Positions 31,570-40,625 of a stretch of 62,000 bases of DNA are shown here, in pieces (the stretch's first letter is position 1; the number at the start of each line of letters is the position of its first letter). The stretch spans positions 249,052 to 311,051 of the forward strand of contig CAUYUJ010017826.1 in assembly GCA_963575745.1 (NCBI GenBank). Direction: 5' to 3'. The notes under the pieces are model-generated. The model did not search any database and had not been told where the DNA came from. It worked only from the letters and a program-made list of their open reading frames with translations. A program made the position numbers and the translations under genes. This DNA is from Prorocentrum cordatum. Taxonomy: Eukaryota; Sar; Dinophyceae; Prorocentrales; Prorocentraceae.

Positions 31570-31715
31570 CCGTTTTCGGCTTACGGGGAACCTCGCCGGG
31601 CCTAGGGACGGTCAAAGAAATTGCTGGGGACAAGAAGCCGGCCCTGAGGAAATGGCGGGGACTTCCGGGGGCCCCGCATTGAAAAAGACAAGACATCGGA
31701 TGTATGGGGGAGGCG
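31570..31715 (+). repeat. Dispersed repeat family F, copy
   Basis: GGGCCTAGGGACGGTCAAAG, then GGCGGGGACTTCCGGGGGCC and GACAAGACATCGGATGTATG. This copy best shows the full family, including the 3' part. Confidence 0.75.
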
Positions 31716-31734
31716 GACAGGGGTCAACGTTAAG

Positions 31735-31760
31735 GGGGGATTAGCTCAGGGGGTGTGCAA
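31735..31760 (+). other. tRNA-like A-box sequence
   Basis: GGGGGATTAGCTCAGGGGGT resembles the 5' end of an alanine-type tRNA. No B box or 3' half follows, so this is not a tRNA gene; it may be the head of a SINE or chance. Confidence 0.3.
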
Positions 31761-31924
31761 CGTTAGGAGGGAGCCCAGATATCTGATGGCATGATTTGTT
31801 CAGTCATGGCGTTTGCCCTCGATTTCGGTCCCTGGTGCGCATCGTCTGGCCCATGAGCCCATCAAGAACAGATATCCGGAACGTAGAACTCCCCAGGGGA
31901 AAAGGATCGGAGCCTTTGTCTGGT

Positions 31925-32169
31925 TGGCCCAAAAGGGGGTCCAGCGAAAAGGGGGTGGTGCAATAGATCTGGTGCAGCAGATTTGTGGGATTGCACTCGG
32001 TTTGCGGTGTGCAACAGATTCCGGGGCGCAGATGTATTGCTGGATTTCTGCGTGCAATACATTAGTTGCAACACAGTGCAAAACAGTTCCATGGCGCCAG
32101 ACATTTGCAAGACACTTGCCCCAAATCTATTGCACCACCCCCTTTCAGCTGGACTCCCTTTTTGAGCCA
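31925..32169. mobile_element. Foldback element of about 245 bp
   Basis: Left arm TGGCCCAAAAGGGGGTCCAG, then GGGGGTGGTGCAATAGAT; right arm ATCTATTGCACCACCCCC, then CTGGACTCCC and TTTTTGAGCCA. Inner arms also pair (TTGCAC and ATGTATTGC motifs). No clear target duplication. Confidence 0.8.
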
Positions 32170-32970
32170 CGAGGACTTTGGGGACGCGCACAACAATATC
32201 ATATCGTCAGATGTCTGGGAGGAGGCTTCGATGCATGAGTGTGCCCCCGTGCCCCCGCGCTCCGTCCGCTTCTCTGCGGCCGCCTCTTTCACCTCCTCTC
32301 TCTTGCACGCGGGATAGTTCGCGGAGCTGTGCCCCGGCTTCGCCCCGAGGCGCGTGCGGATCGCCCCTGCCGCGTTGCGAGGTAAAAAAGCCTGGGAGGA
32401 GGCACTTCTCGATCCGCTCGGGTGTGCTCGGTGTCTGGCGCGGCGCTCAGTGTCCCGCGCGCGGCCCGTCGGCTCTGGGGTCGCGCTAGCTGCCGCCAGC
32501 GCTGCGAGCAACAGGAAAGTCGGGGAGGAGGAGGAAGAGGAGGAGGACAGGTAGGCTGGGTAAGGCTCCTCGAGGAGGGAGCGAGGAGGCCAGGAGGTCG
32601 GGGGATGGGAGGGGAAGATTGGCACAGTTGGGGGCGCGTCGACACCCCATCACCCACTGATCCCCGACAGCGGCCCGATGATAGCCCACTCCGCCCAACA
32701 GCGTGTGGTTCTGCTATCGGGTGCCGATCGCCGATCTACCAGCGCGGTTTTTCGTCGACTCCAGCCAGACTCCCCTTGTCGTTCGTCATCGAGGGAGGAG
32801 GATGGAAGAGGGTTTGGTCATATAGTGAGGTTTCGGTGCGCCTTCGTGCCCGTTTGATCGCAGACAGGCGCAGACGCGTGGCAAGCTACACCGCAATCAA
32901 TACAGACATACACACATATATTTATATACAGATGCTCAGGTTTACCACCAACATCTCAAAATATGCGTTT
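32170..32970. other. Intergenic, no gene seen
   Basis: GGAGGAGGAAGAGGAGGAGG microsatellite at 32523-32550. ATACATATATTT-type patch near 32905-32930. Confidence 0.45.
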
Positions 32971-34647
32971 TTAAAAATGCGAGTGCGAACTCAGATGTGC
33001 AGTGCCAGTTCGACGGCGGCGCCTAAAAGCTTCCCCCGCCCTCGAGAACAAATCGTCGTCGTGGTGCCAGTAGGCCCATTGTGCAGCACGCGCGCGCGCA
33101 TCCATCCTTTTCTGGGGTGAGCCAGCGGCCGATCGCCCGCCTACAAACTTACGAGCATGCTGCCAACACCGATCAATTATCTGGGTCCCACCTTCCGTGT
33201 GCGTGGCAAGCCCCTCAATGTTGTGAGCGAAGAGCTGCACGTATTTGGGCGCAGGAATTCCCCGTCTTTCCTTGGGTTTGTGGGTCCCGCAATCGTGGAT
33301 GACGCCGTCCAAGGTGTTTTTTTCGGTTCAGCCCCAGTTTGTACGAGCGGGGGCCGTCAGTGTGCAGAAGAACCGTGCGCCCCTTCAGCCAGTTTTGGCC
33401 ATGGGATGCCAATCTGATTTTTTTGATAGGCCCCGGACCAGGAACCCTGCTGATCGTAAGTTTGGGCTCCGTTCGGAAAAGTACTAAACTGCTTGGTCTG
33501 CCCAGCTCGACTATGCCAGCCCACTGGAGCCATCTGAGTTTCTCCTTGGCGTTATCGGTGACGAACTCCTTGCCCAAATCGACCTCGTCCGCCTCGACGT
33601 CGCGCCACTCTTCCTTGAGATTGTCTCCACATTGGATATTTTTCTCTAGGGCGACGGCGTCCTTCGCCAGGCACGCGCCGAGCCGATTTGACATATCGCT
33701 GATGAATATGGCGCTGTCCCCCACAGCAAATGATTCTGCGAGTGCGTCAAGCCCAAGATGAGCCCGAATAGGATCCGAATCTGGCTTCGAAGCGATTTTG
33801 AAACGTGCCCAGAGCCCGCCGTGAAAACGGGGTGGTGAGCATGAGGAAGGATGAATCGCTGACACCTACGTTTCTTGCGCCTGTATGCCCAGGCGCCGCC
33901 GGCGCGCTGCTGAAGGGGGCCGACCCGCTCCTCGCCGCAATGCGGACAATGTGATTGAGTCCAATTATTCAGGAAACCGTCCCTGGTGAGGCGCGAAATC
34001 AGAGCCTTCTCACTGGCAGCCGCGATGTCGTTCATTCCCCAAGCCCGGGTGGCGCGATCTCTGCGAGATCGCGCAGTTATGCCGTGGTGAACATATGGGG
34101 TATTTTTCCATTCACTGGACCACTTCTCCTTGCGCAACTTCTTCGGGCGAGCATGCATCCTGGTTTTCCCCTTCTTGGGGGTGCAATTGCCCCCTGCGCA
34201 TGAGATTGCCGCGGCGGGTCGCTTTTTGGCTGCTCCTGTAGCGCCGCCCAGAGCATCTGCTGGCGAGGGCGGGGGCGGCGGCAGCCCCTCGAAGTGGTCG
34301 ACAGCGTCGTCGTCATCGTCGCGCAGAAGGTCTCCCAAAGGAGGAACGTCTGTCATAATACCGTCTGGGTAGGTAAACTCCACGAGCTCATCCTAAGATT
34401 ATTGCTCAGGCAACTCGCCTTCCTCTTCCGAGTCCTCGCCCTCGTCGAACGCGTCGCCCAGGAAGTCGATGTCGCAGGGGAAGGTCTCCGACGACACGTC
34501 GCGCATGTCAACGTCGTCGAGGCCGGGGTGTTCACCGCCAGTGTCGACGTCGCCGTTCACCGCGTCGCCGGCCGCTTCGCTCTCGACGCTCTCGTCGGGT
34601 GCCCGAGCAGGGCAAAGATGAAGTGATTTCTTATCGTTGCAAAGCAA
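32971..34647 (-). pseudogene. ISXO2/IS1595-like DDE transposase, broken
   Basis: Reading on minus from 34647: an acidic N-terminus ends in two close in-frame stops (TAA, TAG at 34393-34401), then the same frame resumes with TDVPPLGDLL, a basic region and a zinc ribbon (GFLNNWTQSHCPHCGEERVG). Near 33750-33800 the frame shifts to one carrying the catalytic core: WRDVEADEVDLGK (first Asp) and VLLHTDGPRSYK (second Asp). A further shift at a seven-A run (33317-33323 on plus) leads to GTQIIDRCWQHARKF, holding the third acidic position, and AAQWAYWHHDDDLF. The domain order, VEADEV and LHTD motifs fit the ISXO2-like family, a bacterial-type transposase also expanded in dinoflagellates. Two shifts and two stops make it a probable pseudogene; homopolymer sequencing error could explain one shift. 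No terminal repeats identified. Confidence 0.7.
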
Positions 34648-34737
34648 ATCCCACGCACAAGAAATGAGTTTTCGAATCTTACATTCCCAGATTCCCCGCG
34701 CATCGCGCGATTCCCCCCCCTGGGGGAAATCTTTCTT

Positions 34738-35274
34738 CTACTCTAGCAACCCCCGACTCCGAAGACATCCGCTCTTTTCGTCGAACTCTTGGCAAGACAA
34801 CATCATAATACTCTCAGAGGAAAAACTGCCAACCCGACCCCTGCTTCCGCCCCCGACCTCGACGTCCTCGCCAGGCGCTTGAAGGTCTGCAGCCGAGCCG
34901 CCATTCAGGGAAGACGCGTCAAACTGGATCCCTCCAAGTTCTTTGTCTGCTTGGCTCGACATGAACTGCGCGAGCCCGACGGAGTCAGATCCCCGGTCGC
35001 CGAAGAGGCGGCAGGCGCCCGAGTTTGGCGGCGAAGGAGAAGACAAAGAAGCCGCAGCGCCCGGCGGCGATGAGCGGAGAAGTAAGTCTGTGCTTAGACG
35101 GCCGCAGACGCTGCAGCTCGAACCGCCGAGAGCGTCGCCTCTCGAACGGCGGAACTCCTGCATCAGCAACAGGCGGAGGCACCGCGCTTCGCCGCCAAAA
35201 TCAGCCTCCAGAGACTGCGCCCTGGAGGCGAGCATGTCGGACGTGGGCCGATCAACGCCCGCTGGGTTGCGCAT
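34738..35274 (-). CDS. Coding-like ORF, function unknown
   Basis: 178 codons, Ser/Gly-rich and acidic toward the C-terminus (FMSSQADKELGGIQFDASSL, SFSSESIMMLSCQEFDEKSG). The region has mid-range GC and no simple repeats, unlike most of the window. It overlaps the end of the next minus-strand ORF by 23 bp in another frame, so they may be exons or broken parts of one gene. No family recognised. Confidence 0.3.
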   Translation of the reverse strand: MRNPAGVDRPTSDMLASRAQSLEADFGGEARCLRLLLMQEFRRSRGDALGGSSCSVCGRLSTDLLLRSSPPGAAASLSSPSPPNSGACRLFGDRGSDSVGLAQFMSSQADKELGGIQFDASSLNGGSAADLQAPGEDVEVGGGSRGRVGSFSSESIMMLSCQEFDEKSGCLRSRGLLE

Positions 35275-35887
35275 ATCGATAGCATATATGTGAGCAGTGC
35301 CTCCTGCGCATTAGGAACGTCTCCGCGTCGACGCGCCCGGCCGAGTGCCCCGGCGTCGCCGCGATCCGAAACGGACCGGGAAGGGGTCGCGGATCGCCTC
35401 CGCAGTATGTGAAAGAGAATGGCGCGCCGTCCATGATCTCCACGCGGCGCGGCCGATCGCGCATTGCCCAGGCAAGCCCCGCGCCGCCGAGAGCGCGCAG
35501 CTCCTGAAAACAAAACGAACGCCCTTCTCGGGCGAATTGGTCGTTCGGAATCCCCGCGGGCGCCCCCGTTCTGCCCGCCGAATTCCACGGTCTGTCTGAC
35601 GCGTCTGGCAGGGGGCTACTGCAGCGAAGCAGCTCTGGCCGAGGATGCCGTCTCATCAAGTTCTTCAACAGAGGCGCGGAGCGGCTGTAGCAGCGCTCCA
35701 TTTCCGTCGCCAATCCCAGGAATTCGCTCTCCAAGCTGACGGTTCCGCTTCGGAGATAGATGCGCGTGAGCTGTCGCTCTCGTTCGAACGCGCTCAGCGG
35801 CGCGGCGCCGCCAGGGGGGGCCCTTTTCGCCGATATGCGGGTGGAACTGCCGCGCCGTGAAGGCCCCTCCTCCGCCGAGCCGAGCAC
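35252..35887 (-). CDS. Coding-like ORF, function unknown
   Basis: 211 codons. The segment FERERQLTRIYLRSGTVSLE through MERCYSRSAPLLKNLMRR reads like a helical protein, and RVEIMDGAPFSFTYCGG like a strand-rich one. Codon use is balanced and free of repeats. It lies between two other minus-strand coding-like ORFs in a tandem arrangement. No motif allows assignment. Confidence 0.3.
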   Translation of the reverse strand: MLGSAEEGPSRRGSSTRISAKRAPPGGAAPLSAFERERQLTRIYLRSGTVSLESEFLGLATEMERCYSRSAPLLKNLMRRHPRPELLRCSSPLPDASDRPWNSAGRTGAPAGIPNDQFAREGRSFCFQELRALGGAGLAWAMRDRPRRVEIMDGAPFSFTYCGGDPRPLPGPFRIAATPGHSAGRVDAETFLMRRRHCSHICYRYAQPSGR

Positions 35888-35955
35888 GCCGATGAGACCA
35901 TGTCGATGTCCGAAACGGCGGTTGGTGGCGCTGCGGCAATCATCCCGTTGAACAT

Positions 35956-36459
35956 CTAGGTGTTAATATTGATCACGCCTATTGTCGTGAGGGTCGTCTC
36001 GACTTCGTCCACGATTGAACCTTCAGTACTGGACTGTGCATAGCGCAGTCTTGTAGCCGTCGGATTCGGCCTCTCGTTGAACAGCTTCTGCAAATGTGAA
36101 AACTGAGGCAGACTGAGGAAACGGTGCGCGGCCGCCTTAGTCTCCCAAGAAAGATTCCATAGGAACGGCACATCGTTGCGAGGATAAGCGAGGTGCAGGA
36201 GGCGGATGAGAGCGCGCTTTGTGCCCTTCATGCTGACACCCAGATAATCGCAAAGACATGCTCTCCATGAGTTGCGGTTGTCCTTGAAAGACATGAGAGT
36301 TGGGAAGTCACCAATGTCCAATGACGCATCCTCCAAATTGCTGCAGAGCAGCACCACGAAGCAGTTCGCGATGTCGATTTCGAAGAACACGTTGCCTGAC
36401 ATCGCAGAGCATCTCTCCTCTGCTTCCATGGCGTACGCCCTGGTCTGTTTTCGCCGCAA
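35956..36459 (-). CDS. Coding-like ORF with an EIDIANCFVVLL motif, 5' end cut by an inverted-repeat element
   Basis: 167 codons of natural-looking protein: VFFEIDIANCFVVLLCSNLE, DFPTLMSFKDNRNSWRACLC, GTKRALIRLLHLAYP, NERPNPTATRLRYAQSS. The D-x-x-N-x-F motif after a beta-like strand recalls an E-x-D-x-x-N-A motif in some replication polymerases; I treat that as a hint only. The N-terminal codons run into the AT-rich element at 36451-37280, so the true start is probably lost or lies beyond it. Downstream on minus lie two more coding-like ORFs. Confidence 0.4.
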   Translation of the reverse strand: MRRKQTRAYAMEAEERCSAMSGNVFFEIDIANCFVVLLCSNLEDASLDIGDFPTLMSFKDNRNSWRACLCDYLGVSMKGTKRALIRLLHLAYPRNDVPFLWNLSWETKAAAHRFLSLPQFSHLQKLFNERPNPTATRLRYAQSSTEGSIVDEVETTLTTIGVININT

Positions 36460-37280
36460 AAGGAATCACTTTTGCAATGCCGCCACAATAGGAATCCTTT
36501 TGTAAGGCCGCCACACAAGGAATCCTTTGTAAGGCCGCCACAATTGGAATCCTTTTTTTGTAAGGGTGTCATTTTTCTCTTGGCGCCAGCAGCGGGAAAC
36601 CAGGAAAACAATTGGAAACAATGATAATATTGAAAGCAGAACGAAACCATGAAAAACATAATCAAATGGTGGCAACACAACCAAAAACAATCAAAACCAA
36701 ACAACACATGAAAACGCACAAAACAACAATGACAACAACAGAAAGCCTGTGACAACACAGCCAGCAACTACGACAACCAACGAAAACATATGACAACACA
36801 ACCAAAAGCTTTCGAACACAGAAAACCTGTGAACAACACAGCCAATAACAATGACAACTCAAGAACACGTGCGAAAACATGACAAACAAACAAACAAACA
36901 ATGACCACCACAATAAAGGTGTGTAACCACATGTTTTCTAGTGTTTGCAGTGCCTTTTTTATGTGTTTTCTTAAGTTTTCTGTTGCTTTCATTGTTTTGG
37001 GTTGTGATTTCACTATTTTTTTTGTTGCTTCGTTGTGTTGTCATTGAGTTCATTGTTTTTCCTTGTTTTCCTGGCTTTCCGCTGCTGGCTCCAGAAAAAG
37101 AGTAGCGGCCGTACACAGGGAGTCATTCTGCGGCGGCCTTACAAAACCATTCTTTTTTTCGAGTGGCCTTACCGAGGGATTTCTTTTGTGGCGGCCCTAC
37201 AAAGGGATTATTTTTTGTGGCGGCCCTACAAAAGGATGTTCTGTGAATGGGCATTACAAGCAGGTTCCCTTTTGTGGCGA
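36451..37280. mobile_element. AT-rich 830 bp inverted-repeat element with subterminal tandem repeats
   Basis: An AT-rich island in GC-rich DNA. Each arm has three to four tandem units of about 30 bp (GGAATCC, TTTTGTAAGGCCGCCACAA variants), then CCAGCAGCGGGAAACCAGG with AAAACAA. The left arm is 36451-36600 and the right arm, inverted, 37060-37280. Between them plus is A/C-rich on the left half (repeated ACAACACAACC, GAAAACATATGACAA) and T/G-rich on the right, so the strand bias flips near 36920. It could be a foldback transposon; the AT-rich centre could also act in replication or as an insulator. No ORF of note, no target duplication seen. Confidence 0.8.
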
Positions 37281-37516
37281 GGCGAGCCGAGGCGGGCCTC
37301 TGCTCACCCCCCGGGAGGCTGGAGCCCACGCTCGGGCCCCCTCCCCAGGGATCGAGTCCCCCCCGCGCTCTGGCACGGCTGCCCCCTGCCTGCTGGGGCC
37401 CCGCAGAAGTGCTCTCTGCAGGCACGGCACCCTGCAGGCTTGAAAGCGGCGACCGGCCGCCCTGGCCAAATTGCGGGCCGCCGCTCCGAGGCGTTTTCAG
37501 AACCTTCGGGAGCGTT

Positions 37517-37595
37517 GCTCCAGTTTGCTGGGGGCACCGTGCCCCCAGCAAACTGGAGCGCTGCCACCGTGCCCCGGGCACGGTGGCAGCGCTCC
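37517..37595. repeat. Two adjacent perfect palindromes
   Basis: 37517-37559: GCTCCAGTTTGCTGGGGGCA and its complement with a one-base spacer (21 bp arms). 37555-37595: GAGCGCTGCCACCGTGCCC and its complement, again one spacer base. They share the GGAGC junction, so only one may extrude at a time. Confidence 0.95.
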
Positions 37596-38294
37596 GCTCT
37601 ACGATCGTGTCGGCTGCGGGTGAGGCCGGGCCTTTGTCAGAGCCTCTTAGCAGGAGGCAGATCCAGCCACCGCGACGGCCCTCCGGGAGGCCCGGGCAGT
37701 CAGAGAGCGTCAGGAGTCACCCTCTCTTGCTCTCGCCTGTCCTCGCCGTCCCTCAGCCGTGGCCACGAGGGGGGCATCCCGAAATGCCACAGCAAAATGA
37801 TCGCCATCCCAGTGCGATGACGAAGCGCTGCAATGCAGACTGCGCCGATCTCGCCCGATCGGCACACAGTCTTCCTGCACCCCACCGACGGAGCCAATCA
37901 ACATTCACTCGGTGGCATACCTCGGAGGCGCGATCGAGTGTGCATGAGCACCCTGGTGAGGACAGTGAGTATCGTGTCCTTTTCGGCATCTCGTCCTTGA
38001 CACAGCTGCTTGTCTGTCCAACGTAGGCACCATGATTTGTCCAGCGCGCTTCGGTGTCACAGCCTCGGCTCTGAGGTCATTTGAAGCGCTGTCTGCGGGT
38101 ATATAGAAGCAGTTCGCGCGAACATCGGGGTCGCGCGGGCGTTGCAGCAGTTTCTCCTTGGCTCAGCCGTCTGGCGGCGCTTCGCTGGGCTGGACCACGC
38201 TGCGTGTGGCAGGTGTGGAGCAGCAGAAGTTCTCCTCGCGAGCATTCCTTCCAGTCGGTCCGACGCCACGCTTCGTTTCGTGACGTGGGCCCCA
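37596..38294. other. Intergenic, no gene seen
   Basis: No convincing ORF or repeat family. Confidence 0.4.
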
Positions 38295-38375
38295 GGGCCT
38301 GTCCACCCCTTTTCTGGGGGCCGTTTTCTTCGCCATGGGCTTTCTTGACGGCCCCAGGGCCCGCAAATGGCCCGC
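38295..38375 (-). repeat. Dispersed repeat family F, partial copy
   Basis: On minus: GGGCCCTGGGGCCGTCAAGA then GCCCCCAGAAAAGGGG. Shorter than other copies. Confidence 0.5.
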
Positions 38376-38635
38376 AGAGTACGAAATCGATGATGCAGAC
38401 TGTAGATCTTGACTTGTTTCAAGACGGTGGACGTCCAGGCATTCTCCTTCCAGATCGTACACTTCCCCCCCGCCCCCGGACCGCCCCCAGAGTGCCCCCG
38501 CCGTGGCGACGAGGGGAACCCAGCCCCGTGGCGACAAGGGCGCCCCAGGAAGCCCGAGATCTTCCAGAAACCTCGGACCCCCGAACCACCGCCTCCGCGA
38601 GCGACTGCGATCTGCGGCCTCCGATCCTTCTGCAC

Positions 38636-38852
38636 TGCGGTCGGGATCTTTTGGACAGCAGGTCTCTCCGCCAGTTCTGGCCCACCACGCTGCGGCGCGA
38701 CGCGCTATCCACGTCCCGGCCCCCGCGCGTCAACGTCCCGAGCTTTTCCGAGCTTCCCGCCCCGCGCGAAACGACACGCTATCCGCTCGCAGGGCATAGC
38801 GTGTCGCCGGGGGCCGCCGCCGCGACACGCCAAGCAAAAGTCCCCGACCGTA
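38636..38852. mobile_element. MITE-like element, family B copy 3
   Basis: Ends TGCGGTCGGGATCTTTTGG and CAAAAGTCCCCGACCGTA. Flanks TGCAC (38631-38635) and CGCAC (38853-38857) agree at four of five positions, suggesting a 5-bp duplication for this family too. Confidence 0.8.
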
Positions 38853-38937
38853 CGCACGAAGCGGACCTGACTACGTAAACTCCTCACGAGCTCCCTCAGG
38901 GGCGAGCTCCGAGGCCGTTGGTGAAGCTGCTCTCTGG

Positions 38938-38973
38938 TGAATATGTGAACTGCCTAGGCAGTTCACATATTCA
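38938..38973. repeat. Perfect 36 bp palindrome
   Basis: TGAATATGTGAACTGCCT followed directly by its reverse complement, no spacer. CTGGTGA is directly repeated at 38934-38940 and 38976-38982, overlapping or flanking the arms. Confidence 0.95.
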
Positions 38974-39106
38974 GACTGGTGAGGGGGGGCCCGCAGGCTC
39001 CTCTGAACTCGTGGGAGGCCCGAGCCCGGCAGCACCCGCCACTGGACCCCCCCATCAGAGCCTTGGGCCCCTGTAGGTGGGGCTGGCGGCGACTCTCCCT
39101 CTCCTC

Positions 39107-39315
39107 TCGGCGGCGAGCGAGGGGGGGGAGCGAGAAGGAGAAGGCCTCCTCAGAAGGCGGCGGGGCATCTCAGAAGCGCCCATGCCTTCTGAGAGGTGCT
39201 CTGCGTCGTCGGGGAAGGCTCAGCAAACTTCTCAGACGGCCGTGGGGCTTCCGAGCCTCCTGAGAAGGCCCGCCCCTCTTGGCACTTCCCCCCCAACCTC
39301 CGGGCGCGCCGCCGA
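39107..39315. mobile_element. MITE-like element, family D copy 2
   Basis: Ends TCGGCGGCGAGCGAGGGGGG and CCGGGCGCGCCGCCGA-like. Interior repeats of CCTTCTGAGAGG and TCTCAGAAG. TCCTC is exactly repeated at 39102-39106 and 39316-39320. Confidence 0.85.
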
Positions 39316-39601
39316 TCCTCCTCTGCCCCCCGCCCCCTCCTGGGCAGCCCCCTCGGCGCCTCCTCCGCAGTCGGAGCGGCGGCCGCCGCACCCGCCTGGG
39401 CACCGCCGCCGCCGGCGCGGTCGTGGCGGCCGCCGTGGCCGCAGGCGCGGGGCGCCTGTCGGCGGGCGGGCGGCGCGAGGGGGGCCAAGGGCAACGTCGG
39501 GGGGGGGGGGACAGGCGCAGGGGCAGCGATGGGGGCGGGCCGACCGTCTCGGAAGCGAGGCTCGAGGTCTTCGGACGCGTGCGTCGGTGCTCAGCGGTGA
39601 T

Positions 39602-39690
39602 CCAGCCTCGGGGTGCCTTCCAGCGGCTGCGCCTCGCCGACGGTGTTCCGGGGGTGCCTGGATCGCCCCGACTGGCCGCCAGAGGCCCGA
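39602..39690 (+). repeat. Dispersed repeat family G, copy 1
   Basis: CAGCCTCGGGG, TCCAGC, TGGATCG and GGCCGCCAGAG in the same order and spacing as at 49929-50019. Confidence 0.65.
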
Positions 39691-39764
39691 GTCCAAGCTC
39701 GAAAGTCATCCGGAGATGGGCTCGAGGGGGTGGTGGTGCATCGGCCCCCGACCGTCCCATGTAT

Positions 39765-39840
39765 CGCCGATAGGGGCTCGATAGCCCGGACTTGCCCAGG
39801 AACGTGCGGATGTGCTATCGCCCATCCATCGGCGATAACT
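39765..39840. repeat. Inverted repeat
   Basis: ATCGCCGATAGGGGCTCGAT pairs, with mismatches, with ATCGCCCATCCATCGGCGAT. Confidence 0.6.
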
Positions 39841-40199
39841 TGGCCATTCAAGCTCGATGGTTCCCCTCCTGAACTGGTCCCCCCGAACGTTGCCCCTTAC
39901 GCCTATTGGGGGGCCGTCGGGGACAATGGGGGGGTGCAGGGGGGCAAATCAAGAAGGAGATGTGGGCAATGTGCGCCACAGGCAGGAGCGGTCCGCATCG
40001 AGGCGAATCGGCAGGAGCCTGCGTCGAATCGGGCCGCATGCGTCGAATCGGCCGTGTCTGGATGCACGACGGCGCCATGCGAGCATCGGGCCGCGTCGGG
40101 TCGCCAAAGTATCTGAATCGATCGGATCGACATGGACCCTGGTGGGCGCCACGTGCCGCCGATACCCCCGGGACGGAGGGGGAAACGGGTCCTGATGTG
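39841..40199. other. Intergenic, no gene seen
   Basis: CGTCGAATCGG and CGCATCG words recur at 39990-40090 (loose direct repeats). Confidence 0.4.
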
Positions 40200-40295
40200 T
40201 TTCGCCGCTTCGGGCCTCTCGAGGGCCTCCGCGGGCCCCGGGACTGTCAGGGAACGGCTCAGGATGACAAGTTGGCTTCCGGGGGAAAGCCCTGG
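40200..40295 (+). repeat. Dispersed repeat family F, copy
   Basis: CGCTTCGGGCCTCTCGAGGG, GGCCCCGGGACTGTCAGGGA and GGCTCAGGATGACAAG. Confidence 0.7.
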
Positions 40296-40625
40296 GATCT
40301 GTGACCCGTCTCAGCTCAGGACCCGTTTCCTTCATGCCAGACGGAGTCTCCAGGGTTGAGGCTCGAGGATCCGAGGTCATCTGGAGGCCTCTGGAGGTCT
40401 CCGCGGGGGCCTCTAGAGACCATTTTGAGGGGCCCGCTCCAGGCCTCAAGGATCGATCGAGGATCGAAGATCTACGTCCTGGAAGAAAAACATGTGCTGC
40501 AATGGTTACGCAAGGGATTGTGCAAGAGGTTGTGCAAAGGTGTACTTCGATAGTATTCATATCTTCCATGGCATCGTGGTTTTTGAGCGTTTGTGGTGTT
40601 CGGTGAGCCTCTGGGAGGCCTCTCG

